DNA of 64,000 bases from Methylobacterium platani (GTDB lineage Bacteria; Pseudomonadota; Alphaproteobacteria; Rhizobiales; Beijerinckiaceae). Under the pieces are notes generated by a model. That model worked only from the letters and a program-made list of their open reading frames with translations. It did not search any database and was not told where the DNA came from. This document shows, one piece after another, positions 1 through 8,663 of the stretch (positions are counted from its first letter, which is position 1; every line of letters begins with the position of its first letter). Made by a program: the position numbers and the translations under genes. The DNA lies in assembly GCF_001653715.1 (NCBI RefSeq), contig NZ_LWHQ01000009.1, positions 95,957 to 159,956 on the forward strand. Direction: 5' to 3'.

Positions 1-1
1 C

Positions 2-250
2 GCGATCTCGATTCGCGAGGCGGGCCGCGCCTTCCGGACGATGTCGGAGAACCTCGACAAGCGCACCGCCACCCTGACCTCGAGCGTCAGCCGCCTCAGC
101 GGCGCCGGCCGGCGCGAGGTCCAGACCCTCTCGACCGACGGTCAGCGCACGCTCAACAGCCTCAACAGCGCCGTGCGCAAGATCGAGCGCGACCCGTCGC
201 AGGTGATTTTCGGCGGCAAGCCGTCGTTGCCCGAATACAACGGTCGCTAA
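2..250 (+). CDS. MlaD/MCE-family lipid transporter substrate-binding protein, C-terminal fragment
   Basis: This is the 3-prime end of a gene that begins before the window; 82 residues are visible and the frame is open from base 2. The fragment is a hydrophilic, helical, coiled-coil-like tail (SENLDKRTATLTSSVSRLSG and onward) ending in the phrase IFGGKPSLPEYNGR. That style of ending is typical of alphaproteobacterial MCE-domain (MlaD-like) periplasmic subunits of phospholipid ABC transporters. The MCE domain itself lies outside the window. The next gene encodes an ABC-transport auxiliary lipoprotein, a usual partner of MlaD-type proteins, which supports the call. Identity rests on the tail and the neighbour only. 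Confidence 0.7.
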   Translation, partial: AISIREAGRAFRTMSENLDKRTATLTSSVSRLSGAGRREVQTLSTDGQRTLNSLNSAVRKIERDPSQVIFGGKPSLPEYNGR

Positions 251-384
251 CCATGTTGCAGCCCAGCCTCGCGGCGGTTGCACCCGCGCGCCCGGCCGGG
301 CGTTGTCAGGTCATGTCCGGTCAAGCTTCTGGGCGAGGGTTCCGGTTCGCGCCGGCCCTGCCCGCCCTCGGTCCTCCCGCCGCC

Positions 385-1005
385 ATGCCTCTCACGGTCA
401 TCCCTCCGCGCCGCGCTCGCCGGTCCGGCCCGCTCCTCGCCGCCGGGGTCCTGGCGGCCGGCCTGCCCCTGCTCCTCGGCGCCTGCGGCGGCGCGGTGCC
501 GACGACCTTCGATCTCACCGCCGTCCCGGGGGCGGCCCGCAGCGGCCCGGCCCGGCGATCGATCGTGGTGGCCGAACCGGTCGGCCTGCAACCGTTCGAG
601 GCCGACCGGATCATCGTGCGCGAGCCCGGCGGCTCCCTGTCGTTCCTCGGCGGCGGCCAGTGGGCCGACCGCCTGCCGCGCCTGATCCAGGCCCGCCTGC
701 TCCAGAGCCTGGAGAATACCGGGCGCCTGCGCTCGGTGAGCCGGCCCGGCGACAAGGTCGCGGCCGATACGGTGCTGGTGACCGAGATCCGCGCCTTCGA
801 CATCGCGGCCGGATCGCGCGAGGCGGTGGTCGACATCTCGGTCAAGCTCGTCTCCGAGGCGACCGGCACGGTGGCCGCCGCCCGGGTGTTCCAGGCGCGC
901 GTCCCGGTCGCGGCGGTCGATGCCGGGAGCGCGGCCAACGGGCTCGACCGTGCCTTGTCCACCGTGCTCGCCGACATCGTGCGCTGGGTCGGAGCGGCGG
1001 CGTGA
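385..1005 (+). CDS. ABC-type transport auxiliary lipoprotein (PqiC/DUF330-like)
   Basis: A 206-residue protein predicted to be an outer-membrane-directed lipoprotein working with the MCE/Mla transporter encoded just upstream. The N terminus has an Arg-rich start, a hydrophobic stretch and a lipobox ending LLGAC near residue 35. The rest has the features of the ABC_trans_aux family: an early IVVAEPVGLQPFEADRI-type strand, a conserved WADRLPRLIQARLLQSLENT segment, and a closing VPVAAVDAGSAANGLDRALS segment. The ATG at 385 is preferred to an upstream ATG at 253 because it places the signal peptide at the N terminus. Lipid transport from the inner membrane is inferred from family and context. Confidence 0.82.
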   Translation: MPLTVIPPRRARRSGPLLAAGVLAAGLPLLLGACGGAVPTTFDLTAVPGAARSGPARRSIVVAEPVGLQPFEADRIIVREPGGSLSFLGGGQWADRLPRLIQARLLQSLENTGRLRSVSRPGDKVAADTVLVTEIRAFDIAAGSREAVVDISVKLVSEATGTVAAARVFQARVPVAAVDAGSAANGLDRALSTVLADIVRWVGAAA

Positions 1006-1027
1006 CGACGGCGATGCCGGTCTGCGC

Positions 1028-1978
1028 TCACGGCGCGGCCGGCATCCGAGTCAGGAGCCGCACGAACCCGAGCGCGAGACCGGCGAGCACGAGGCCGGCG
1101 ACGACGTCGACCAGGTAGTGCCCGCCGATCACCGGCGTCGCGGCGAGCATCGCCAGATTGAGCGCGAGGGCGGGCCAGCGCAGCACCGGCAGCCCCCAGA
1201 ACCCCCAGGCGAGGAGCGCTGCGGCCGCGGCGTGGAAGCTCGGGAAGGTCACGATGCCCCCCAGGCTCTCGCCGGTCAGGGCCGAGAGCGTGCCGTCGCG
1301 GGCCGGGCCGAGGATGTCGACGTGGCGCCATGCCGCCGAGACCAGCACGTGCGTGTCGTCCTGCGCCACGCCGTGGTGCAGGTAACCCCCGAGCGCCGGC
1401 ACCAGCGGGAAGATCGCGATGGTGGCGGCGAGCGTCAGGATCCAGGCGAGGCAGAAGGCCTGCGCCCGGGCCGTCCGCCCGGCGGCCAGGAGCAGCGCGA
1501 ACAGGATCACGAGCTGCTGCATCAGGCTCGCGTAGACGTGGCTCAGGACCTCCATCAGGAGCGATCGGGTCTGGGCCAGGGCGACCACGTGGCCCCAGTC
1601 GAAGCCGAACAGCGCCGCGTCGAGCGCGAGCAGGTCCTCGTCGCGATAGGGCAGGTTCGTGCTCGCCGCCACGACGCTCAGGAGAGGCGCGAGCAGGCCG
1701 GCAAGCAGGAGCTGGGCGGCGATGTCGGCGGCGGTTCCGACCCGGACCCAGCCGCGGGCGCGGATCGCCGCGCCGCAGCCCCCGAGGGCGACGAGCTGCA
1801 TCAGGGCGATGAGGACGTGGTCGGCGATCCGGAAGCCGCCGACGGACGCCGCGGCGAGCAGGCCGAGACCGGCCGTTCCGAGTACGATCCAGCCGAGCCG
1901 GGACGCCGCCCCGGGTCCCCGCCGCAGGACCAGCGGGCCGCGCGCCGGCAAGCCGGACAGGGCGATAAGGTTCGACAT
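1028..1978 (-). CDS. PAP2-superfamily integral membrane phosphatase/transferase
   Basis: A 316-residue polytopic membrane protein with about six to eight hydrophobic segments. The C-terminal third carries PAP2-type active-site motifs: SFHAA (residues near 247) and GGHYLVDVVAG (near 285), matching the SGH and SRxxxxxHxxxD signature in relaxed form. This is the layout of AUR1/inositol-phosphotransferase-like PAP2 proteins, which act on lipid phosphates or transfer phospho-head groups. The substrate cannot be read from sequence. The ATG at 1978 has a good AGAGGA ribosome-binding site. The gene is convergent with the lipoprotein gene, and a 3-prime gap of 22 bases separates them. Confidence 0.8.
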   Translation of the reverse strand: MSNLIALSGLPARGPLVLRRGPGAASRLGWIVLGTAGLGLLAAASVGGFRIADHVLIALMQLVALGGCGAAIRARGWVRVGTAADIAAQLLLAGLLAPLLSVVAASTNLPYRDEDLLALDAALFGFDWGHVVALAQTRSLLMEVLSHVYASLMQQLVILFALLLAAGRTARAQAFCLAWILTLAATIAIFPLVPALGGYLHHGVAQDDTHVLVSAAWRHVDILGPARDGTLSALTGESLGGIVTFPSFHAAAAALLAWGFWGLPVLRWPALALNLAMLAATPVIGGHYLVDVVAGLVLAGLALGFVRLLTRMPAAP

Positions 1979-2067
1979 GCCGCTTCCTCTGCGTCATGTC
2001 GACTGTCGAACCGACCCGATAAGATTCGGTGTCCGGCTTCCCTAAGGTTTGACCGCGGCGGCGCGCG

Positions 2068-2688
2068 TCACTCCATCACCGCCGCCTTCATGATCACCAC
2101 CATGAAGGCGCGCCCCGTCGCCTCGCCGATGCAGCGCACGGTGTGGGGACGGTCGCAGCGGTAGCGCAGGGTCTCGCCGGCCCGGGCCCGCTGCACCGCG
2201 CCGGCGACGTCGACCTCGAACTCGCCCTCGGTGACCGACAGGCACTCGACCGAGCCGCGCTGGTGGGCGTCGGAATCGAGCACGCCGCCGGGATCGGCCG
2301 AGAGGTCGTACCATTGCAGCCACTCGACGGTCTTGATCCAGCCGATGATCGCGAGCCGCATCCGGCCGTCGTCGGAGACCAGGATCGGCGTGTCGGCCCG
2401 GGACGACTTCTCGATGAACGGCTCCTCGTCGCCGGTGGCGAGCACCCGCTCGATCGAGACGTCGAGGGCCTGGCTGAGGCGCCAGATCGTCGCCAGCGTC
2501 GGGTTGGTCTCGTTGCGCTCGATCTGGCTGATGATCGACTTCGCGACGCCGGATTGCTCGGCGAGCTCGGAGAGCGACAGGTTGTAGGCCTTGCGCAGGC
2601 GCTGGATGGTCTTGCCGAGCTGCCCCGACAGCACCTGCGCGCCGGTCAACAGGTCCTTGCCGCGCTCCCGCCCCCGCTCGACGCCCAT
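2068..2688 (-). CDS. XRE-family transcriptional regulator with C-terminal cupin domain
   Basis: About 206 residues. An N-terminal helix-turn-helix (LGKTIQRLRKAYNLSLSELA through SKSIISQIERNETNPTLATI) is followed by a cupin sensor domain with the pattern GSVECLSVTEGEFEVDV and RYRCDRPHTVRCIG. Such HTH_3 plus cupin_2 proteins usually regulate small amino-acid, polyamine or catabolite pathways and bind a small ligand in the cupin barrel. The ligand and targets are unknown. The ATG at 2688 is chosen because it starts close to the HTH and has AAGG upstream; an ATG at 2733 would add 15 Arg-rich residues. Confidence 0.85.
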   Translation of the reverse strand: MGVERGRERGKDLLTGAQVLSGQLGKTIQRLRKAYNLSLSELAEQSGVAKSIISQIERNETNPTLATIWRLSQALDVSIERVLATGDEEPFIEKSSRADTPILVSDDGRMRLAIIGWIKTVEWLQWYDLSADPGGVLDSDAHQRGSVECLSVTEGEFEVDVAGAVQRARAGETLRYRCDRPHTVRCIGEATGRAFMVVIMKAAVME

Positions 2689-2824
2689 CGCCCGCCCTTG
2701 AATCCCGCTCGATCGCCGCGCGGCGTTCCGCATTCCGAACGCCCGTACGCTCCATCAAACGCAATCGCCCGGACTGCGCAAGGGTTCATGCGACCGCGCG
2801 GGCCGATTCCGGCGGGATGGGACG

Positions 2825-3625
2825 TCAGTTCCACCAGGCGTGGAAGTGGTGCACCGGGCCGTTGCCGTGCCCGATCCGCAGGCGCCCCGCGGCGGCGAGC
2901 GCCGCGCTCAGATAGGCCTTGGCCGCCCGGGCCGCCTCCGGCAGCGGCAGGCCGCGGGCGAGCCCGGCGGCGAGCGCCGCCGACAGGGTGCAGCCGGTGC
3001 CGTGGGTGTTGCGGGTCTCGATCCGCGGACCGGTGAGGCGCAGGACGGAATCGCCGGGGCCGACCAGGAGGTCGACGCTCTCCGGGCCGGCGGCGTGGCC
3101 GCCCTTCATCAGCACCGCGGCCGGCCCGAGCGCCAGGAGGCGCCGGCCCTGATCGAGCATCGCCGCCTCGGTCGCGGCGATCCCTTCCCCGAGCAGCACC
3201 GCGGCCTCGGGCAGGTTCGGGGTCAGCACGGAGGCGTGGGGCAGGAGCTTGGTGCGCAGGGCCTCGACGGCGTCGTCGGCGAGCAGGCGGTCGCCGCTCG
3301 TCGCCACCATCACCGGATCGAGGACCCGGGGCAGGCCCGCGCCGTGGCGGGCGAGCCCCTCGGCCACGGCCGTGATCGTCGGGATGCGCGAGAGCATGCC
3401 GATCTTCACCGCCGTCACGTCGAGATCCGTGAACACGCTCTCGATCTGGCGGGCGACGAATTCAGGTTCCACGTCGTGGATCGCCTGCACGCCCCGGGTG
3501 TTCTGGGCGGTGAGCGCCGTCACCACGCTGGCGCCGTAGACGCCGAGCGCCGAGAAGGTCTTGAGATCGGCCTGGATGCCGGCGCCGCCGCCGGAATCGG
3601 AACCCGCGATCGTCACGGCGATCAT
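2825..3625 (-). CDS. thiD: Bifunctional hydroxymethylpyrimidine kinase/phosphomethylpyrimidine kinase
   Basis: ThiD phosphorylates HMP to HMP-P and then HMP-PP for thiamine synthesis in the cytoplasm. The 266-residue protein has the ribokinase fold landmarks: [20 protein letters not shown] at the N terminus, [15 protein letters not shown] in the middle and the catalytic anion-hole motif [18 protein letters not shown] near residue 210. Length is normal for the family. Its ATG overlaps the thiE stop by four bases, so the two are translationally coupled in the order thiE-thiD. No TPP riboswitch is recognisable upstream of the pair. Confidence 0.96.
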   Translation of the reverse strand: MIAVTIAGSDSGGGAGIQADLKTFSALGVYGASVVTALTAQNTRGVQAIHDVEPEFVARQIESVFTDLDVTAVKIGMLSRIPTITAVAEGLARHGAGLPRVLDPVMVATSGDRLLADDAVEALRTKLLPHASVLTPNLPEAAVLLGEGIAATEAAMLDQGRRLLALGPAAVLMKGGHAAGPESVDLLVGPGDSVLRLTGPRIETRNTHGTGCTLSAALAAGLARGLPLPEAARAAKAYLSAALAAAGRLRIGHGNGPVHHFHAWWN

Positions 3626-4326
3626 GCGGCGCCCCGGGCCGCGAGCGCCCCGTCGATCACCCCGCGCAGGTCGCGGGCCCGGGCCTCGACGTCGCGGCCG
3701 GTGCCGAACAGCGCCGAGATCAGCGCGACGCCGTCCGCCCCCGCCCCGATCGTCGCCGCGGCGTTGCTGCGGTCGATCCCGGCGATCGCCCCGACCGGCA
3801 GGGAAGCGCCGCGGGCGAGCCGCGCCCGGAACACGATGCGGTTGAGCCCGTCGAGCCCGACCGGCGGGTCCGGGTTGTTCTTGCTAGTCGTGGCGAACAC
3901 CCCGCCGATGCAGGCGTAATCGACCGGCAGGCGGTAGAGTTCGTCGGCCTGGGCGGCGTTCTTGACGGTGAGCCCGACGATCGCGTCGCGGCCGAGCAGG
4001 CGCCGCGCATCGGCCGGGTGCATGTCCTCCTGGCCGAGATGCACGCCCTCGAGCCCGGCCGCGAGCGCCAGGTCGACCCGGTCGTTCATCAGGAGCGGCA
4101 CGCCGCTGCCCTGGAGCGCCGCGTGAATCCGGCGCAAGCGTGCCACGGTCTCGCGGGCGTTGCCGATCGTCTTCTCGCGGTATTGCAGCAGGGTGCAGCC
4201 GCCCGCGGCCGCCTCCGCCGCCATCCGGGCGAGGTGCTCGGCATCGCCGCCGCAGACCCCGACGTCGAGGAGGCCGTAGAGCCGCAGGTCCACCGGCACG
4301 GTCGCGTGGTTGCCCTCAGAGGTCAC
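3622..4326 (-). CDS. thiE: Thiamine-phosphate synthase
   Basis: ThiE joins HMP-PP and thiazole phosphate to make thiamine monophosphate. The 234-residue protein shows the TIM-barrel signature motifs [50 protein letters not shown] and PVGAIAGI. The predicted start is a GTG at 4326, placed just before the first barrel strand RLYGLLDV; no better ATG is available upstream. It is the first gene of a two-gene thiE-thiD operon on the minus strand. This completes HMP salvage and coupling; thiazole synthesis genes are not in the window. Confidence 0.95.
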   Translation of the reverse strand: MTSEGNHATVPVDLRLYGLLDVGVCGGDAEHLARMAAEAAAGGCTLLQYREKTIGNARETVARLRRIHAALQGSGVPLLMNDRVDLALAAGLEGVHLGQEDMHPADARRLLGRDAIVGLTVKNAAQADELYRLPVDYACIGGVFATTSKNNPDPPVGLDGLNRIVFRARLARGASLPVGAIAGIDRSNAAATIGAGADGVALISALFGTGRDVEARARDLRGVIDGALAARGAA

Positions 4327-4451
4327 GGGCAGGCTCCCGCGCGACGTGGATGGGGCATGCGGGCATGGGGCGCTTCCCTGCTGGACCCGGGGGGCCGATC
4401 GACGATCCCCCGGAGTAAGGGCGAGCGCGCCGGGGCGTCAACGGTGGCGTG

Positions 4452-5432
4452 TCAGCCCGCCCGCGCGCCGCCCGCCGCCTCGCGGGCCCGCTCGACGACG
4501 AGGCGCCGCTCGCGCCAGACCACGAACACGCCGGCCGCCGCGACGATGCCGCCGCCGACCGCGATCGCCGCGGTAGGCAGCTGGCCGAACACGAACCAGC
4601 CGATCAGCACCGACCACAGCATGGTGGTGTACTCGAACGGCGCGACCAGCGAGGCGTCGCCGTGGCGATAGCTCTCGGTGAGCAGGATCTGCCCGATGCC
4701 GCCGAGCACGCCGACGACCACGAACAGGGCGAGGTCGGACAGGCCCGGCATCCGCCAGCCGAGCGCCAGGGTCGAGAGGCCGAGGAGCGAGGTAAACAGG
4801 AAGAAGTAGAGCACGATGGCGCCGGTGCGCTCGGTGCCGGTGAGCTTGCGGACCTGGATCGTGGCCGCCGCCGAGCAGCCCGCCGCCAGGATCGCGAACA
4901 GGGCGCCGGTCGCGCCGCCGCCATTCGATCCGCCGAATTCGAGGTGGGGGGCGAGCGTGATCAGCACGCCGAGGAAGCCGACGCTCACGCCGGCCCAGCG
5001 ATAGGCCTGGACCTTCTCGCGCAGCACGATCGCCGCCAGCACCACGACGAGGATCGGCGAGGCGTAGCCGATCGCGACGGCATCCGAGAGCGGCAGGAAG
5101 GACAGCCCGGCGAAGCCCGCGAACATGCCGCAGGCACCGATGATGCTGCGCAGGATGTGGCCCCTGAGGTTCTGCGTGCGCACGGCGTCGCGCACGCTGC
5201 CCTGCCAGCGCAGCCACAGCAGCAGCGGCGCGATGGCGATGAAACAGCGGAAGAACACGATCTCGCCGGTCGGGAACCGGTCGGCCAGGATCTTCACGCC
5301 GGCCGACATCAGCGTGAAGGCGAGCGCCGAGAGCACCTTCAGCCCGATCCCAAGATAGGGCCGCGCGGCCGCACGGCCCGACGCGCCAGATCCGGTGACC
5401 GAACGGCCGGGGACGACGAGGGGGGCTGCCAT
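4452..5432 (-). CDS. EamA-family (DMT superfamily) transporter
   Basis: A 326-residue inner-membrane protein with ten predicted hydrophobic segments arranged as two EamA repeats. The first repeat begins YLGIGLKVLSALAFTLMSAG and contains the conserved FFRCFIAIAPLL; the second begins GALFAILAAGCSAAATIQV and ends near VGGGIVAAAGVFVVWRERRL. These drug/metabolite transporters export amino acids, nucleotides or other small molecules; the substrate is not readable. The region FLPLSDAVAIGYASPILVVV is typical of RhaT/RarD-like EamA proteins. It stands alone on the minus strand, upstream of a divergent metallophosphoesterase gene. Confidence 0.9.
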   Translation of the reverse strand: MAAPLVVPGRSVTGSGASGRAAARPYLGIGLKVLSALAFTLMSAGVKILADRFPTGEIVFFRCFIAIAPLLLWLRWQGSVRDAVRTQNLRGHILRSIIGACGMFAGFAGLSFLPLSDAVAIGYASPILVVVLAAIVLREKVQAYRWAGVSVGFLGVLITLAPHLEFGGSNGGGATGALFAILAAGCSAAATIQVRKLTGTERTGAIVLYFFLFTSLLGLSTLALGWRMPGLSDLALFVVVGVLGGIGQILLTESYRHGDASLVAPFEYTTMLWSVLIGWFVFGQLPTAAIAVGGGIVAAAGVFVVWRERRLVVERAREAAGGARAG

Positions 5433-5692
5433 GGGCGGGGCGCTTTTCTGACGGTCGGGGGAGGTGCGCGGCCGCGGGGCACGCGGCGGGGCGTCCTGTC
5501 AGAACCACGAATCGGCACGGCCGAGGTAGAGGCCGGCCCGGGCGGCTGACCTGCGCGATCCGCATGGTCTCGTTTAAGTCTCCGCAAACGGATTTCGGCC
5601 TGCATCCCCGGCCGCGCTGTCCCGGTCCGGCTCCGCGTCATCAAAGTGATACGCGAATGGGGTTTGGCTGGCGCGAGACGCCGCCAAGGAGA

Positions 5693-6583
5693 ATGCACGT
5701 GGCCGAGGACGCCGACGCGCTTCGCGTGCGAACCCTGTTCCTCTCGGATATCCATCTGGGAACCAAGGGCTGCCAGGCCGATTTGCTGCTCGAGTTCCTG
5801 CGGGACGTCGATGCCGACGAGATCTACCTCGTCGGCGACATCGTCGACGGCTGGAAGCTGCGCTCGGGCTGGTACTGGCCGCAATCGCACAACGACGTGG
5901 TGCAGAAGCTGCTGCGGAAGGTGCGAAAGGGATCCCGGCTCGTCTACGTGCCGGGCAACCACGACGAGTTCCTGCGCGACTTCCTCGACATGCATTTCGG
6001 CGGGATCGAGATCCAGGACCAGGTGCTGCACGAGGCGGCGGACGGAAAGCGCTACCTCGTCATCCACGGCGACCAGTTCGACCTCGTGGTGCGCCACGCC
6101 CGCTGGCTGGCGCTGCTCGGCGACGGCGCGTACACGGCGGCCTTGTTCGTCAACACCCATCTCAACTGGGTGCGGCGCCGCCTCGGCCTGACCTACTGGT
6201 CGCTCTCGGCCTGGGCCAAGCTGAAGGTCAAGAACGCGGTCAACTTCATCGGCCGGTTCGAGGAATTCCTGATCGCCGAGGCCCGCCGGGCCGAGGCCGA
6301 CGGGGTGATCTGCGGCCACATCCACCACGCGGCGAGCCGCATGGTCGGCGACATGCACTATCTCAACACCGGCGACTGGGTCGAATCCTGCACCGCGGTG
6401 GTCGAGCATTACGACGGCACGATGGAGGTGATCCGCTTCGCCGAGTGGAGCCGCGCCAACGCCGAGGCCCCGGCGCCCCTCGCCGCGCGCCCGCGCCCGG
6501 CCGCCCCGGTCGAGGAGCTGGCGCCCGCCGCGCGTCACCCCCTGCCGGCCGCCGCGGCCCCCGGCACCCGGGCCGTCGCGTGA
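5693..6583 (+). CDS. UDP-2,3-diacylglucosamine diphosphatase-like metallophosphoesterase
   Basis: A 296-residue calcineurin-type phosphoesterase. All metal-binding blocks are visible: FLSDIHLG near residue 17, VGDIVDGW near 52, GNHDEFLRD near 92, HGDQFDLVV near 130 and GHIHHA near 210. This arrangement resembles LpxH-type enzymes, which cleave UDP-diacylglucosamine during lipid A synthesis, but many alphaproteobacterial members of this subgroup sit beside glycosyltransferases and may act on other substrates, so function is a family-level call. The ATG at 5693 is fixed by a strong AAGGAG six bases upstream. The C-terminal 50 residues are Ala/Pro-rich and poorly conserved. The stop overlaps the next gene (GTGA). 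Confidence 0.85.
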   Translation: MHVAEDADALRVRTLFLSDIHLGTKGCQADLLLEFLRDVDADEIYLVGDIVDGWKLRSGWYWPQSHNDVVQKLLRKVRKGSRLVYVPGNHDEFLRDFLDMHFGGIEIQDQVLHEAADGKRYLVIHGDQFDLVVRHARWLALLGDGAYTAALFVNTHLNWVRRRLGLTYWSLSAWAKLKVKNAVNFIGRFEEFLIAEARRAEADGVICGHIHHAASRMVGDMHYLNTGDWVESCTAVVEHYDGTMEVIRFAEWSRANAEAPAPLAARPRPAAPVEELAPAARHPLPAAAAPGTRAVA

Positions 6584-7683
6584 GGCTCCTCGTCGCGACC
6601 GATGCCTGGCACCCCCAGGTCAACGGCGTCGTCCGCTCGCTCGAGCACATGGTCGCGGCGGGGCGCCGGCGCGGCCACGACCCGGTGATGCTGACGCCGC
6701 TCGACTTCGCCAGCGTGCCGCTGCCGGGCTACCCCGAGATCCGCCTGTCGCTCGTGACCGCCCGGGGCGTCGCGGCGCGGTTCCCGGCGCTCGCCCCCAC
6801 CCACGTCCACATCGCCACCGAGGGGCCGATCGGGCTCGCGACGCGACGGGTCTGCCTGGCGCAGGGGCGCCCCTTCACCACGAGCTACCACACCCGCTTC
6901 CCCGAATACCTCGCCGCCCGCCTGCCGGTGCCGGAGCGCTGGAGCTATGCGTGCTTGCGCCGCTTCCACGGCGCGGCGAGCGGCACCATGGTGAGCACGC
7001 CGTCGCTCGAGCGCGACCTCGCGGGTCGCGGCTTCGGGCGGCTGATGCGCTGGACCCGCGGCGTCGACACCGACCTGTTCCATCCCCGCGACGGCGAGGC
7101 CGCGCCCGGGGCGCTGGCGGGCCTGCCCCGGCCGTTCTTCCTGTTCGTCGGGCGGCTCGCCGTGGAGAAGAACGTCGAGGCCTTCCTGCGCCTCGACCTG
7201 CCCGGCACCAAGCTCGTCGTCGGCGACGGGCCGGACCGGGCGCGGCTCGCCGCCGTCGATCCGGCAGCGTGCTTCCTCGGCACCCTCACCGGCGAGGCGC
7301 TCGCCCGGGTCTACGCGGCCTCCGACGTCTTCGTCTTCCCGAGCCTGACCGACACCTTCGGCATCGTGCTCCTGGAGGCCCTGGCGAGCGGGCTTCCGGT
7401 GGCGGCCTATCCGGTCACCGGTCCCCTCGACGTGATCGGCGGCACGAATGTCGGGGTTCTCGGCCACGACCTCGGGGCGGCGGCCCGGGCGGCGCTCGCG
7501 ATCCCGCGCGCGGCCTGCCGGGCGGAGGCCCTGCGCTACACCTGGGCGGCGAGCGCCGACCAGTTCTACGGCAACATCGAGGCCGCCCACGCGGAGGACG
7601 CGGCTCTCCCCCGGCGGCGGCGCCTCGGCCGGCCGCGGGCGCTGCCGGGCGAAGCACCGGTGCCGCGGGCGGGCGAGGGCTGA
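6580..7683 (+). CDS. Family 4 glycosyltransferase (GT-B fold)
   Basis: A 367-residue cytoplasmic or membrane-associated glycosyltransferase. The N-terminal domain starts VRLLVATDAWHPQVNGVVRS, the acceptor-domain signature of GT4 enzymes. The C-terminal donor domain has FFLFVGRLAVEKNVEAFLRL and the EX7E-type block FPSLTDTFGIVLLEALASGL, which binds the nucleotide-sugar. The best start is a GTG at 6580 overlapping the preceding TGA; upstream in-frame starts would overlap the phosphoesterase extensively. The tight coupling with a lipid-A-type phosphoesterase suggests glycosylation of an envelope lipid, but this is inference; donor and acceptor are unknown. Confidence 0.9.
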   Translation: MRLLVATDAWHPQVNGVVRSLEHMVAAGRRRGHDPVMLTPLDFASVPLPGYPEIRLSLVTARGVAARFPALAPTHVHIATEGPIGLATRRVCLAQGRPFTTSYHTRFPEYLAARLPVPERWSYACLRRFHGAASGTMVSTPSLERDLAGRGFGRLMRWTRGVDTDLFHPRDGEAAPGALAGLPRPFFLFVGRLAVEKNVEAFLRLDLPGTKLVVGDGPDRARLAAVDPAACFLGTLTGEALARVYAASDVFVFPSLTDTFGIVLLEALASGLPVAAYPVTGPLDVIGGTNVGVLGHDLGAAARAALAIPRAACRAEALRYTWAASADQFYGNIEAAHAEDAALPRRRRLGRPRALPGEAPVPRAGEG

Positions 7684-8130
7684 GCGGGCCCGAGCATGGT
7701 CCGGCGAGGCGGATCCCGGGCCGTCGCCCAACCCGGTCCACCCGGTCGGAGCGAAGACGGCATGCGATGACCGGACGACGAGCGACATCGCGGTTCCGCG
7801 GTCGACCGCGGAGCACGGATCCACGATACCGGCGGAGGGATGGTCCGGAACGAGTCGTGCCCGCCTCGCCGGACGGCGGATACGACGGGAGACAGGTCCG
7901 ATCTCGCCCGTGCCGGCGCCGCCAAGCCCGCGCTGGCTCGTTTCCTGTCGCGCTACAGCGAGAGATCCGACGACACTGTCGATCCGGTTGGTCGGTCGGT
8001 GCCTCTCGGCCGGAGAATCAAGACAAATCGATTGTGCCGCGATATGGCAAGATAGCCGGTAGCCATCGGAGCCGGTTCGATTGGCGCTTCGATTCGATCT
8101 TGCATAAATATCGACACGTCTCCCCGCCCT
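7684..8130. other. Intergenic region without a convincing gene
   Basis: About 450 bases of high-GC DNA after the glycosyltransferase gene. Open frames here, such as one at 7448-8062, are Arg/Pro/Ser-rich shadows without family resemblance or a supported start. GC content begins to fall after about 7980, near AT-rich words such as those around 8040-8110, just before the palindromic repeat at 8131. No terminator with a T-tract was found directly after 7683. Confidence 0.5.
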
Positions 8131-8260
8131 CCCGGGCCCGCGCAGCGGAACCCGGAAGCCGTCACCGCTGACGCCGCAGGATGAGGCGGAACGTTGATCG
8201 CGTGATCCTCCGCCGTCAGCGGTGACGGATCCCGGGGTCTCGCAAGCGGCGAGCCCCGGG
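8131..8260. repeat. Long imperfect palindromic intergenic element (copy 1)
   Basis: The segment folds on itself over its whole 130 bases. The inner arms are a perfect 15-bp inverted repeat: CCGTCACCGCTGACG at 8159-8173 and its complement at 8214-8228. The outer arms are imperfect: a CCCGGG-rich left arm from 8131 and a right arm ending GAGCCCCGGG at 8260. The outer arms resemble those of the elements at 10810, 20819 and 39509. It lies between two genes and codes for nothing recognisable. It is most likely a non-autonomous palindromic element (REP/MITE-like), possibly transcribed as a hairpin. Confidence 0.75.
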
Positions 8261-8306
8261 AAGACGTCGGAGGATGCGACTGAGGTTCTCTCGATCCAAC
8301 AGGCGC

Positions 8307-8663
8307 TCAAAGGGGGTGCGGGTAGCGGTCGTCTCCGGGGAAAGCACCGCCCGCCTGCAGACCGCCGATCACCGTGACTTGATTGGCCGGTGTCGTCATG
8401 TCCCACCCCGCCCATCCCGGGATGAAGGAATTTCCAGCAATGGTCCATTGCTGGTTGGAATCTCGGTGCACATGACCAACAACACAGATGCGGAAACCGC
8501 CGAACTCATAGAAGCAGTAAGCCTGCTTGGTCATCTGCTGAGCAGAAGAGATGTTGACGTATACGGATGCGCTGAAATTGGCATTTCTGACGGCGTTCTC
8601 GGCATCCGTATTGGTGAAATTGGCAGGAACGCCCCAACGACATTTCGTCATATCCCACGCCAT
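8307..8663 (-). CDS. Hypothetical protein, orphan
   Basis: A 118-residue protein I do not recognise. It starts MAWDMTKCRWGVPANFTNTD, is unusually rich in Asn, Gln, Trp and aromatic residues for this genome, and has alternating patterns (SASVYVNISS, CFYEFGGFRICVVGHV, QWTIAGNSF) suggestive of a small beta-rich domain. No signal peptide or membrane segment is visible. The ATG at 8663 is supported by a strong GGAGG nine bases upstream. Lower GC than the neighbouring genes and the AT-rich upstream region suggest recent acquisition. An overlapping plus-strand frame (8274-8717) lacks such a ribosome-binding site and is less protein-like. Confidence 0.6.
   Translation of the reverse strand: MAWDMTKCRWGVPANFTNTDAENAVRNANFSASVYVNISSAQQMTKQAYCFYEFGGFRICVVGHVHRDSNQQWTIAGNSFIPGWAGWDMTTPANQVTVIGGLQAGGAFPGDDRYPHPL

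Noticed and set aside
4327..4451. Possible TPP riboswitch upstream of thiE-thiD
   Set aside because: The conserved CTGAGA and ACCTGATCTGG-like boxes are not present on the minus strand.
7448..8062. Plus-strand frame after the glycosyltransferase
   Set aside because: Its first part overlaps the glycosyltransferase in another frame and the sequence is Arg/Pro/Ala-rich with no family features.
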